Source of the DNA: Sympetrum striolatum
Taxonomy: Eukaryota > Arthropoda > Insecta > Odonata > Libellulidae
NCBI GenBank assembly: GCA_947579665.1
Contig: OX388350.1
Coordinates: 88,059,152-88,123,151, forward strand
DNA: 64,000 bases
Direction of reading: 5' to 3'
In this document: piece by piece, positions 10,480 through 19,579 of the stretch
Position numbering within the stretch: position 1 is the first letter of the stretch
Layout: every line of letters starts with the position of its first letter
Made by a program: the position numbers and the translations under genes
Notes under the pieces: model-generated
What the model was told of the DNA's origin: nothing
The model's database searches: none
The model's input: the letters and a program-made list of their open reading frames with translations, nothing else

Positions 10480-10790
10480 GTACGAAAATGAGTGGAACAT
10501 CGGCTCGATGTTTTTCAAAACACTCAACATCGACCCGATGTTTTTGAAGAGGAGCAGGTAGCAACGAATGTTTTTCAAAACACTCAAAATCGCACCGATG
10601 TTTTAGAATAGGAGCGGGTAGTAACGAATGTTTTTCAAAACACTCAACATCGCACCGATGTTTTAGAATAGGAGCGGGTAGCAACGATGTTTTTCAAAAC
10701 ACTCAAAATCGCACCGATGTTTTAGAATAGGAGCGGGTAGTAACGAATGTTTTTCAAAACACTCAACATCGCACCGATGTTTTGGAAGAC
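10480..10790. repeat. 60-bp palindromic minisatellite, left block
   Basis: About five tandem units of roughly 60 bp, each with 'tttttcaaaacactcaacat' followed by 'cgcaccgatgtttt' and 'aggagcgggtagtaac'. The core AACATCG-cac-CGATGTT is a palindrome built from the same CATCG/CGATG word as the element ends. The block lies about 75 bp from the left terminus. Confidence 0.85.
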
Positions 10791-10799
10791 ATTTTCCGA

Positions 10800-12170
10800 T
10801 TTAGATTTTCTCCATAAAGATACATTGCGGGTATTTTCGAAAATTGTTTTGAGGCACTTTCCGGTAAAGTAGAGTGTTGAAATTCGAGGTATCGCTGGAG
10901 GCCGTGCGTATCCGATGAAAACTATTAAGACATCATCGAAGATTATCCTTGGTTCGACGCTAGGTCAGGGCAAATATTCTCCCGTTTAATTTACACTGAA
11001 ATTTTTAAGATTTTTTTTAATCACTTCCCGATAAGATGGAAACTTGAAACTCGGCATGTAGATAGAGATCGTAAATATCGTTTATGTACGTTGTTGAACG
11101 TTTCGCTGATTGTCCTTGGTTCGATTCCTTTATTTACATTCCTCAATGCATTTCTTATGGAGATAACGGTAACAAATTTTAGGTACTTCCCGGCATGATA
11201 TGGACTTCAAACTTTGCAATAAATATAATCAAGTCTTAAGGTCTGTTTACAGCTACCAATAAGTCCTGGGTTCGACACTAGGGGCCTCTAAAATTAATAA
11301 TTGTTACGATGTTTAAGAATTTTTTGAAGCTCTTCCTGATAATATAGAAACATAAAACTAGGCATGTAAATAAATATCATAGATTCATTTCAAATACGTG
11401 TTTTAGCATTCCTTGATCGTCCTTGGTTCGATCCCAGAAAGCCATTTACATTGTCCTATGCATTTCAGATGGGGATAATGGAGTCTTATTTCAGGACCTT
11501 CCCGGTATGATATGGACTTCAAACTTAGCATTCCTAACAGGTTATAATAGCCCATTTGCATCCGCTAATAGGTCCTAGGTTCGACTCCAGGCGTCTCCAA
11601 AAATTAGAAATTGCTATGATTTTTAAATTTTTTATACCTCTTCCCAATGACATTGAAACTCAAAACTTGCAATGTGAATAAAGATTAGAAATACATTTTA
11701 TATGCTTGCAGTATGTAAGTATCTTTTACTCGTATCTATACATTCAATATATACACATTCATAGGGGATCCAATTTCTAACCATGTTCTACAAGTGCCAC
11801 TGACTTGAAATTTTTACGGCGTAGTGGCCATAACGTGTAACTTCCAGAAGAAAGCCGACTTTGAACCTCAGTGTCATGGGTTCGATTCCAGAAGGCCCCA
11901 AAGTCACAATTTTCTCCATAAAGATATATGGTGGGGATTTTCAAAAATTTTTAAATAATTCTTCCCGGATAGGTATAGAATCAAAATTCTAGGAGTTTAC
12001 AGATATGGTCACGATCTATCGAAAACATGAATGACTTCTAATGAGAACCTCCTGGGTTCGATGCTAGGACGATGCAAAAATTTTGTATTTAAAATACATA
12101 GGGATAGTTTTTCGTTATTTTTTTAATGCACTTATCAAAATGATAGGAAGTTCTCGCTCCGCTAAAAGAT
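10800..12170 (+). repeat. Degenerate tandem units with tRNA B-box-like motifs
   Basis: GGTTCGA occurs at about 10951, 11118, 11269, 11425, 11578, 11879 and 12055, with steps of about 150-175 bp (one double step). Around each motif stand 'tcctgggttcgatgccag', then an A-rich run, then 'cttcccgatatgatatgg' and 'aaacttggcatgtaaataaa', with much divergence. GGTTCGANNCC fits the RNA polymerase III B box. No matching A box or tRNA cloverleaf was found, so these are not tRNA genes. No coding sequence was recognised here. Confidence 0.65.
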
Positions 12171-12179
12171 GTATCGACT

Positions 12180-12905
12180 CGATGTTTTCAAAACACTCAA
12201 CATCGCACCGATGTTTTAGAAGAGGAGCGGAGTAACGAATGTTATCAAAACACTCAACATCGCACCGATGTTTTAGAAGAGGAGCGGGTAGTAACGAATG
12301 TTTTTCAAAACACTCAACATCGCATGGATGTTTTAGAAGAGGAGCGGGGAGTAACGAATGTTATCGAAACACTCAACATCGCACCGATGTTTTTGAAGAG
12401 GAGCGGGGAGTAACGAATGTTATCAAAACACTCAACATCGCACCGATGTTTTAGAAGAGGAGCGGGTAGTAACGAATGTTTTTCAAAACACTCAAAATCG
12501 CACCGATGTTTTAGAAGAGGAGCGGGTAGTAACGAATGTTTTTCAAAACACTCAACATCGCATGGATGTTTTAGAAGAGGAGCGGGGAGTAACGAATGTT
12601 ATCGAAACACTCAACATCGCACCGATGTTTTTGAAGAGGAGCGGGGAGTAACGAATGTTATCAAAACACTCAACATCGCACCGATGTTTTAGAAGAGGAG
12701 CGGGTAGTAACGAATGTTTTTCAAAACACTCAAAATCGCACCGATGTTTTAGAAGAGGAGCGGGTAGTAACGAATGTTTTTCAAAACACTCAACATCGCA
12801 TGGATGTTTTAGAAGAGGAGCGGGGAGTAACGAATGTTATCAAAACACTCAACATCGCACCGATGTTTTAGAAGAGGAGCGCGGAGTAAGGAATGTTTTT
12901 GGTTG
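12180..12905. repeat. 60-bp palindromic minisatellite, right block with 4-mer higher-order unit
   Basis: About twelve tandem monomers of 59-60 bp. Variants repeat in fixed order: 'ttatcaaaac...caccgat', 'actcaaaatcgcaccg', 'catcgcatggatg', 'ttatcgaaac'. This gives a four-monomer unit of 238 bp (for example 12417 to 12655). Because the monomer is near 60 bp, long open frames run through it (repeating KHSTSHRCFRRGAGSNEC), but they are a by-product of the periodicity. Confidence 0.88.
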
Positions 12906-13661
12906 ACCAATAAATGCATTGCTTATGAGTATCAAAAGCCTTTTTAAGAATACAAATGAACCTTCCCCACTTATGCCATCAATCATTCGTGTGTAGGGAA
13001 ACAAGTAAAGGTAAAAACAGCGTGACAAATGTTTTCCTACGTTTACTACCACCTTTAGTTTACTTCCTCAGTGCATATTATATTTTTACTTCTTATTTAG
13101 TGTTTCGTTCATAGTTTAGTAAATCTTTTCGTTGTGTTTGGCGCTCTTCTTCCAGTAGTGTTACATCGCACCTTCGAAGCTGCGATCCAAGACTGCGTGA
13201 GCGTTAAGTACCCTCTATCTTTTTATTTATTTTATTTTCTATCCTTTATTGACTAGGTTTATCGCCTAACTTTACTTGTGTGCTTTTGGGTCTTATTTAT
13301 TTTGTCATAACTTCCGATAACCGCTAACTCTGCTATCTTAATTTATATATTTTACTTACGAGCCTACTTAGTGTATTTTACTCTAACACTTAATCTTCTG
13401 CGGCGCTTACTTCCATTTTTGCCTGTATAATCTAATTTATTTATTTTAAACTTTATACGAATCACTTGCATAGATAAATTCCTCTCACGGTAATCCTTTA
13501 GTTAGTGTATATATTTTGTCTCCGAAGTTAGAAACCTAGCCCCTCTACACAGGTTAGGTCAGCCAGGTAAAGCACAGCGGGTGGTAACTCATTGTTCATT
13601 GTTGGTTGTTTTCGTTTTAGTTCCCCATTTAGTGAGCCAGTGTAAATTCTATAGCAATAGG

Positions 13662-14675
13662 ATGGCTTCCTACAGGTCTGTCCTGGCTCGCGAAAGGAAG
13701 GTGGACACCGACCCCCTGTGGGCACGGATCTGCCGCCTTGAGAGGGTTGTTGGAGAGCTTCGCTCGTTGGTTTTAGGAGGTGGGAATACCTCGATGAGGG
13801 GGAGGGTGGCTCCCAAAACTGCGTCATTTCCCTCCACGTCGACCACTGGGGCTCGCCCTAGAGTAAACGCTGGTTGGTCTGTCGCGGAGGCGGTGATGCC
13901 TACTCCTAACCTCTCGGGCTCTGTTCTCCCCCTGAAGCCCGAGTGGATGGTGGCTACGAGGAGTGGAGGAGCAGCGCGGGCTGGCAAGGGCAATGGGGAG
14001 GTGACGACGAACCCTATCCCTATCCGCAATAAGTTCTCGGTGCTGGAAAGTGTCGATGAGCCTGTTCGGAAGGCCATGCCTGCCCCTTTTCCCTCCAAAG
14101 TAGCTGCACCTAAAGGAAGTCGGGGTGGGGGGATTGTATTGATAGGGAGCTCTAATGTTAAGCGTATTGTGGCTCCTTTGCGGCGAAGGGCGGAGAGGGA
14201 GGGAGGTGACATTAGGGTTACATCTTGGTGTATTCCCTCTGGGCATGTGGCCCAAGTCACGGGTGCGGTAGGTGCGGCGGCCAGGGGCACGGGTTGCTCT
14301 CGGCTGCGGGTGGTGGCCCATGTTGGAGTCAACGATGCCTGTCACCGCGCTCCCGAGGATATTTTGCGTTCTTTTGAGGACCTGAATTCCGAGGTTGAGC
14401 GCGTGCAGGAGTCGCTTGGCATCGATGTGCGGCTGTCCATCTGCAGCATTGTCCCGCGGAGTGACTGCAGCCGAAGCGTTCGGACTAAAATAGATGGTCT
14501 GAATGCGCGGATGTGGGAGTTCTGTCGGGGCATGGGAGTTGACTTTGTGGACCTTCGGCCGACCCTCTTGTCGTACCCCCTCGCCTTGAACGGCTCTGGT
14601 GTTCACTATACTGCTGAAGCTGCGAGCGGGGTGGCTCATAGGATTTACGAGCATTGTAGGTTTTTTTTAGGCTAA
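13662..14675 (+). CDS. LINE ORF1 protein with SGNH-esterase-like domain
   Basis: 337 residues from the ATG at 13662, which has A at -3 and G at +4. This start is preferred over the GTG-initiated longer frame at 13581. Residues about 1-40 (MASYRSVLARERK...LWARICRLERVVGEL) could form a short coiled coil. The middle, about 45-150, is Pro/Gly/Ala-rich and probably disordered. The C-terminal half reads as an SGNH/GDSL hydrolase: block I LIGSSN at about 160-164, block III HVGVND at about 220-225, and a last block GSGVHYT with His near 315. Family members usually have Asp three residues before that His; here it is Ser. CR1-group ORF1 esterases are thought to act in membrane or RNP handling during retrotransposition. 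The ORF is markedly GC-rich compared with ORF2. Confidence 0.82.
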   Translation: MASYRSVLARERKVDTDPLWARICRLERVVGELRSLVLGGGNTSMRGRVAPKTASFPSTSTTGARPRVNAGWSVAEAVMPTPNLSGSVLPLKPEWMVATRSGGAARAGKGNGEVTTNPIPIRNKFSVLESVDEPVRKAMPAPFPSKVAAPKGSRGGGIVLIGSSNVKRIVAPLRRRAEREGGDIRVTSWCIPSGHVAQVTGAVGAAARGTGCSRLRVVAHVGVNDACHRAPEDILRSFEDLNSEVERVQESLGIDVRLSICSIVPRSDCSRSVRTKIDGLNARMWEFCRGMGVDFVDLRPTLLSYPLALNGSGVHYTAEAASGVAHRIYEHCRFFLG

Positions 14676-14698
14676 AGGGAATTTGTGGGAATGCTTAA

Positions 14699-17569
14699 AA
14701 TTTAAGTGGCTCCGATATAGGAAATAAAGTTAATAAACAATCGAATATCTTAAAAATTACGGAGCAAGTTGAAGATGAGCAAAAACGCGTTTCCCGGGCT
14801 TCACCCATTGTAAATGAACTATCGATTGCCATTATTAATTGTAGAAGCATCAAAAACAAAGTAGCCGATCTTGAACATCTTATCCGAAGTAACGACTCCG
14901 ACATAATTATAGGCACCGAAAGCTGGCTAACAGACGATATTAATGACTACGAAGTATTTCCTAAAGATTTTAAGATTTATCGCAAGGACCGTCAGGATAA
15001 AGTGGGTGGAGGAGTATTTATAGCGGTTAAAAGTTCTTTGCGGAGTAGTTCACATACGTATCCTAACAGTTGCATCGAGAGCGTATGGTGTACCATTAGT
15101 CAGCCAAATAAACCCAATCTACATGTATGTGCTTTTTACCGGCCGCCCAACTCTTCGCGTCATGTTTTGCGTAACCTAAACGATGAAATAAATTTTTACT
15201 CGCGTAAAAACAACAATAGCATAATGATAATTGGAGGAGATTTTAATCTTCCAGACATCGATTGGCAAAAGCACGTAGTCAAGAAAAGAGCCCGGGACAA
15301 TGACTCTTGTAGGACCTTGTTAAATTTAATACAAAAAAATTCATTACACCAGCTAGTCAAAAAGCCTACCAGGGAATTAACCATTTTAGATCTTTTTCTT
15401 ACGAACACCCCCGAACGAGTATCTAACACATCTGTTTGCGATGGAATATCCGATCACAAAGCCATAATTATAGATTTCGACCTTAACTTGGTAAAGCACA
15501 GAAAACCTAAGCGCAGAGTTTATCTTTACCCGCGAGCCGATTTCGAAGGATATCGTAGTGAACTCATGTACGAATTTCTGGAGTATAAAACGCGCGCGAT
15601 ATGTTTAAATACCGAGGACACGTGGAATCTCTTTGTAAGAACAATGCGTGACCTAATGGATAAATTTGTGCCCTCAAAACTTTCAAATCAAATTAATGAA
15701 CCTAGATGGTATAATAAGGAGACTAGGAGAGCACTAAAGAAGCAGAGGCGTTTGCATTCCAAATTAAAAGCCGCTGCGAGGCAACCGAATAGTATCAACA
15801 TAGATCGAGTAGAGAGCAATCATAAGGAAGCAAAGTCGGAAACTAAACGAATTATGCGAGATGCCCTCCGTCAATATAAAAAGAAGATTTTATGCGAACA
15901 CTTGGAAGAGGACCCAAAAGCGTTTTGGTCGTACGTTCGTGAGGTCCAAGGTAAAGAGCAAACTGTTGGTTCATTAAAGGATACTTGCGGTATTATAGTA
16001 AACGATGCTAAAGGCAAAGCTAATATCTTGAATGATTTTTTTCGAAGCGTTTTCACCTCTGACGATACATCAAATAATCTCCCGAATGTTGATAAACCTG
16101 AATCAATGTCGAAAATCACCTTCAGAGAAGACGGCATCATTAAACTATTGCAACAGATTAAACCGAATAAAGCTCCGGGTCCTGAAGACATACCGGCTCG
16201 AGCGTTCAAGGAAGTTGCAGAGAGCGTAGCACCTTTTCTTAAAGTTATATTTGACAAGAGTATGAGCGAAGGAAAGGTCCCGAAAGATTGGAAAATTGCG
16301 AATGTCACGCCAATATTTAAAAGTGGCTCTAAGGACGATCCAGCTAATTACAGGCCTATATCTTTAACATCACTGAGCGGTAAAATTATGGAACATATAA
16401 TAGCTAGCTCTTTAATGGGTTTTCTTGAAACGTCCAATTTCATAATTAGGAATCAACACGGTTTTCGTAAGACTCGTTCTTGCGAGTCTCAGCTGGCTTT
16501 ATTAGTACACGATGTTCTAAACTCAGCTGAAAAACATAAGCAAGTCGATGCGATATTTTTAGATTTTCGGAAGGCTTTCGATAAGGTTCCTCATCATAAA
16601 TTGCTGTACAAATTAGAAGTTGCGGGTATCAATGCACAAGTTATTAACTGGATAAAAGACTTTCTCGCCGATAGAGAGCAACGAGTAGTACTCGATGGTA
16701 TTAGTTCCAACTTGGTTAAGGTGACCTCGGGCGTCCCTCAGGGCAGTGTAATTGGACCGTTGTTATTTTTAGTATACATCAACGACCTCAGCAATCACAT
16801 TGAAAGCAATGTTAGGATATTCGCAGACGACACAGTCATTTACAGGGAAATAGTTTGTTCAGAGGATAGATTAACCCTTTCGAACGACTTAGATAGAATT
16901 ATGAATTGGTGCGATGATTGGCAATTAGAACTTAATGTAGAAAAGTGTTCGGTAGTTCACTTCTTCGAAAGCAAATCTATAATTAATGATTATTCTTATA
17001 GTCTCCGAGGGGTAAACCTAATGTCAGTAGAATCGGTAAAGTATCTTGGAGTAACTCTCACGAATAATCTATCATGGAGTGCCCACATCCGAAATATATG
17101 TGGAAAAGCACTTAAGAAACTCGGCTTCGTTAAAAGAATTGTCGGTAGGAGCGAAGAAAAGGTTCGCGAGCGATGTTACTTAGCGTTAGTTAGGCCTCAC
17201 CTTGAGTATGCATGTAGTGTATGGGACCCCGCCGAGAAATGTCATATTCGGGATTTAGAAAAAGTACAACGGAAGGCGATACGATTTGTAAAGAATTGCT
17301 ACGATAAAACAGCGAGTGTCACTCAGATGTTACAGGACGCGGGATGGGAATCATTAGAAGATAGAAGAAAAATTCAAAGGATAAATTTATTAAATAAGTT
17401 CAGAGAAATTACGTTTTCAGATGATGTAACCGATATAATGCGACCCCCCTGTTATATGGGCCGTGCTGATACTGCCCGAAAGATTAGGGAAATAGATGCT
17501 AAAACGAATCGTTTCAAAAATTCATTTTTTCCGCGAAGTATACGCGAAAGCAACCGTTTAGGAAAATAG
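14699..17569 (+). CDS. LINE ORF2: APE endonuclease and reverse transcriptase
   Basis: The frame is open from 14699 (after TAA at 14696) to TAG at 17567-17569, 956 codons. It carries out target nicking and reverse transcription of the element RNA. The endonuclease residues are all present: Asn in INCRSIKN (about 47), Glu in GTESWL (about 74), GGDFNLPDIDW (Asp about 181, Asn about 183), LDLFLTN, and SDH (about 252). Reverse transcriptase motifs follow: NKAPGPEDIPARAF, NYRPISLTSLSGK, FLDFRKAFDKVPH (Asp about 622), SGVPQGSVIGPLLFLVYIND, and FADD at about 708-711. The C-terminus ends FFPRSIRESNRL, a conserved ending in this group. No ATG lies in frame before about 15223, inside the endonuclease, so initiation is unexplained. 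15002 is GTG and lies downstream of two catalytic residues, so it is not the true start. Confidence 0.88.
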   Translation, partial: NLSGSDIGNKVNKQSNILKITEQVEDEQKRVSRASPIVNELSIAIINCRSIKNKVADLEHLIRSNDSDIIIGTESWLTDDINDYEVFPKDFKIYRKDRQDKVGGGVFIAVKSSLRSSSHTYPNSCIESVWCTISQPNKPNLHVCAFYRPPNSSRHVLRNLNDEINFYSRKNNNSIMIIGGDFNLPDIDWQKHVVKKRARDNDSCRTLLNLIQKNSLHQLVKKPTRELTILDLFLTNTPERVSNTSVCDGISDHKAIIIDFDLNLVKHRKPKRRVYLYPRADFEGYRSELMYEFLEYKTRAICLNTEDTWNLFVRTMRDLMDKFVPSKLSNQINEPRWYNKETRRALKKQRRLHSKLKAAARQPNSINIDRVESNHKEAKSETKRIMRDALRQYKKKILCEHLEEDPKAFWSYVREVQGKEQTVGSLKDTCGIIVNDAKGKANILNDFFRSVFTSDDTSNNLPNVDKPESMSKITFREDGIIKLLQQIKPNKAPGPEDIPARAFKEVAESVAPFLKVIFDKSMSEGKVPKDWKIANVTPIFKSGSKDDPANYRPISLTSLSGKIMEHIIASSLMGFLETSNFIIRNQHGFRKTRSCESQLALLVHDVLNSAEKHKQVDAIFLDFRKAFDKVPHHKLLYKLEVAGINAQVINWIKDFLADREQRVVLDGISSNLVKVTSGVPQGSVIGPLLFLVYINDLSNHIESNVRIFADDTVIYREIVCSEDRLTLSNDLDRIMNWCDDWQLELNVEKCSVVHFFESKSIINDYSYSLRGVNLMSVESVKYLGVTLTNNLSWSAHIRNICGKALKKLGFVKRIVGRSEEKVRERCYLALVRPHLEYACSVWDPAEKCHIRDLEKVQRKAIRFVKNCYDKTASVTQMLQDAGWESLEDRRKIQRINLLNKFREITFSDDVTDIMRPPCYMGRADTARKIREIDAKTNRFKNSFFPRSIRESNRLGK

Positions 17570-17587
17570 AGTCAAGGTGCTTGCACC

Positions 17588-17619
17588 CCCTGCCACACGC
17601 CGAAAGGCGGCTTGCAGGG
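17588..17619 (+). ncRNA. LINE 3' UTR hairpin with GAAA tetraloop
   Basis: CCCTGC (17588-17593) pairs with GCAGGG (17614-17619). Inside it CGCC (17598-17601) and GGCG (17606-17609) enclose GAAA, a GNRA loop. A 3' stem-loop next to the terminal repeat is the element that reverse transcriptase recognises in L2/CR1-type LINEs, so this is the likely template-recognition structure. Confidence 0.7.
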
Positions 17620-17879
17620 TTCTTACATAGACATAGACATAGACATCGCTCCATCGGTGGAGTGATACGCACACAGCGATTCATTTTACGCCTGTACGAT
17701 ATACAACACTTATAATTCATTTCCTAATTCGTATTATGCGTTCATTTGTCGATAATTTCAATCGTTGCCAAAGCTTTCAAGTTTGTAAGATACAAATTTT
17801 AATATATCAACATTCCTATGTATTTGAAAACTATTCTATGAGTGAAAATAACCTTAAATGCCATAAAATTCAGTTTTTC

Positions 17880-18700
17880 ATGTTTCATTTACCTATCTAA
17901 TATATATAAAGATGCTTCTCCGGATACATTCATGTATCCATATATAGAGAGAGGATACAAATTCACAGGCTAAACCATTCATCGACTAGAAATTTTTACA
18001 ACGTATTGGCCATAACGTGTAACCGCCAGAAAAATTGCGATTTTGAACCTCTGTGTCATGGGTTCGATTCCAGAGGGCCCCAAAGTCCCGATTTTTCCCC
18101 TTTAAAAGCATTGCTTTGATTTTCGGGATTAAAAGAAATACTTCCCGGATAGGTAGAGAATCAAAACTCAAGGAGCATATATATATGGCCATGATCTATC
18201 GAAAACATGAATGATCTTCACAGAAAATATCCTGGGTTCGGTGCTAAAACGATGCAAAAATCTGCCCTTTAAAATACATTGAGGTAGTATTTCTTTATTT
18301 TTTTGATGCACTTATCGAAACGATAGGAAGTTCTCGCTACGCTACAAGATGCTTATTAAGAATCGGTTTAAGAAAAACATTTAGATAAGATCGTACATTT
18401 CCTGGGTTCAATGCCAAAGCACATTAAAATTTCTCACATAAGGAATATAAGGGAAAAGTAGGACGTCGTTTCAAGCAGTTACAGCCAATATTTCTGCTTA
18501 ATTTTCACACATAGTTAGAAATGGTGATCTTCTATTGTGCTGCATAGGATGTATTGCCAGAAAGACCCGGGTTCGATGCCAGTTGGTAAATATATCTCCC
18601 ATATAAAACACATTGGGGTAGTTTTTCATGCACTTATCGAAATGATAGGAACTTCTTGCTTTCCAAGAAGATGTATATTAAGACTCGGTTTAAATGATTA
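17880..18700 (+). repeat. B-box-type repeat units, right side of the LINE
   Basis: GGTTCGATTCC near 18062 and related GGGTTC motifs near 18235, 18405 and 18570 have the same spacing and context as the block at 10.8-12.17 kb. Words such as 'ggccataacgtgtaac' and 'aggaagttctcgct' occur on both sides, so the LINE appears to have landed within or beside a pre-existing array. Confidence 0.6.
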
Positions 18701-19440
18701 ATATTATATTATTAAGAGAAAATTCATTGTCACCATTATTTCAAAAACATTACTTTATATTTTATTCTAAAGCCTAATGATAAGAAGTGCCTTAAAATGT
18801 ATGGGAATTATATAAGGGTCATATTTTAGATTGATAAAGATACTATCAAATGGTAGGAAAAATTTGTTCCGAAGTATTTCATCAACAAATTTAAAGGTTA
18901 GGTTGAAATGAAAATTTAAAGAACGGTTATTAAAATTTAGCTGTTCACGTTACAAGAAAAATGTAAATTGGAAAGCTGATTATTTCATTCCAAAGCTCTT
19001 GGTAAATTACGTAAGTAACTTACTTGTAATTGTATTCAACTATTTCTTTGAAAAGAAATTGACACTGAAATGTAATCAATTATATTTCACTCAAAGTAAC
19101 TTTATTCGAGCCCAAAAACTTGTGAGTACTTGAGTTTGATAGTCACCACATTTCTTCCTCTTTTTCCACCAATAGGTATTATTCTATATTCTTCGCTCAT
19201 AAAGTCACCATTCCCTTGCTTTGGAAATGCCCAGGGTAAAATTTTCGTTTCGGATTGTTCTTTATCTACAACATGTCGGAAGTTTTGTCTAGATATCTTC
19301 AGTATCAAGGGAGATATAGAATTAATCCAAAACGTCAATTTTACCATGCTCAGAATTCCGATTCCATTCTTTCCATCGTCTTCTTAATTAATAAAATAAT
19401 GTCGTCAATCCTAACTAGCTGGAATTTCGTACAACCCATC
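18700..19440. other. hAT interior, no gene recognised
   Basis: AT-rich. Short open frames on both strands lack any transposase motif. Confidence 0.4.
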
Positions 19441-19555
19441 TTAAAAGAAAAACACTCGATACATCGAAATATCGATGTTTTTTTTCGATGTTTAATGAGT
19501 GAGTGATGAGTACTTTTATAAACATCGATACATCGACCACTCGATGTTTTTTGGA

Positions 19556-19571
19556 CGATGTGGCATCCCTA
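19556..19571 (-). repeat. Right terminal inverted repeat of the hAT-like element
   Basis: Reads CGATGTGGCATCCCTA on the plus strand, the exact inverse of 10406-10421, followed by CCTTACTA at 19572-19579. Confidence 0.9.
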
Positions 19572-19579
19572 CCTTACTA

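Larger units (their letters stand above)
13050..17646 (+). mobile_element. CR1-type LINE, near full length, both ORFs open
   Basis: The element comprises a pyrimidine-rich 5' leader from roughly 13.05 kb (start uncertain), ORF1 with an SGNH-esterase-like domain, ORF2 with APE endonuclease and reverse transcriptase, a short 3' UTR with a GAAA-capped hairpin, and a terminal (ACATAG)n run at 17625-17646. ORF1 esterase plus a short-repeat 3' tail is typical of the CR1/L2 group. No internal stop was seen in either ORF, so this may be a recent insertion. It sits inside the hAT-like element. Confidence 0.85.
10406..19571. mobile_element. 9.2-kb hAT-like transposon with nested repeats
   Basis: The ends are a perfect 16-bp inverted repeat, TAGGGATGCCACATCG at 10406-10421 and its reverse complement at 19556-19571. 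The octamer CCTTACTA lies directly outside both ends (10398-10405 and 19572-19579). Short inverted ends starting YAGGG and an 8-bp duplication are the hallmarks of the hAT superfamily. Subterminal sequence on both sides is full of 'catcgatgtatcg' and 'ctcgatgttttt' words, as expected for transposase-binding sites. No hAT transposase (BED finger, DDE, C-terminal dimerisation motif) was recognised inside. The interior has two palindromic minisatellite blocks, B-box repeat units on both sides, and a CR1-type LINE of about 4.6 kb. It is therefore non-autonomous in its present form. Confidence 0.85.

Noticed and set aside
10940..12070. tRNA genes suggested by GGTTCGATTCC
   Set aside because: No acceptor stem, anticodon arm or A box could be placed around any of the motifs.
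10480..12905. Regularly spaced palindromic repeats resembling a CRISPR array
   Set aside because: The whole 60-bp unit is repeated; there are no unique spacers, and the context is a eukaryotic transposon.
12239..12906. Long plus-strand frames with repeating KHSTSHRCFRRGAGS units
   Set aside because: They exist because the minisatellite period is close to 60 bp (divisible by three); no start context, no flanking exon, and the same DNA is palindromic.
13670..14654. Two long minus-strand frames (220 and 276 codons) opposite LINE ORF1
   Set aside because: They are antisense shadows of a GC-rich coding region; the translations are low-complexity Arg/Pro/Ser without a domain.
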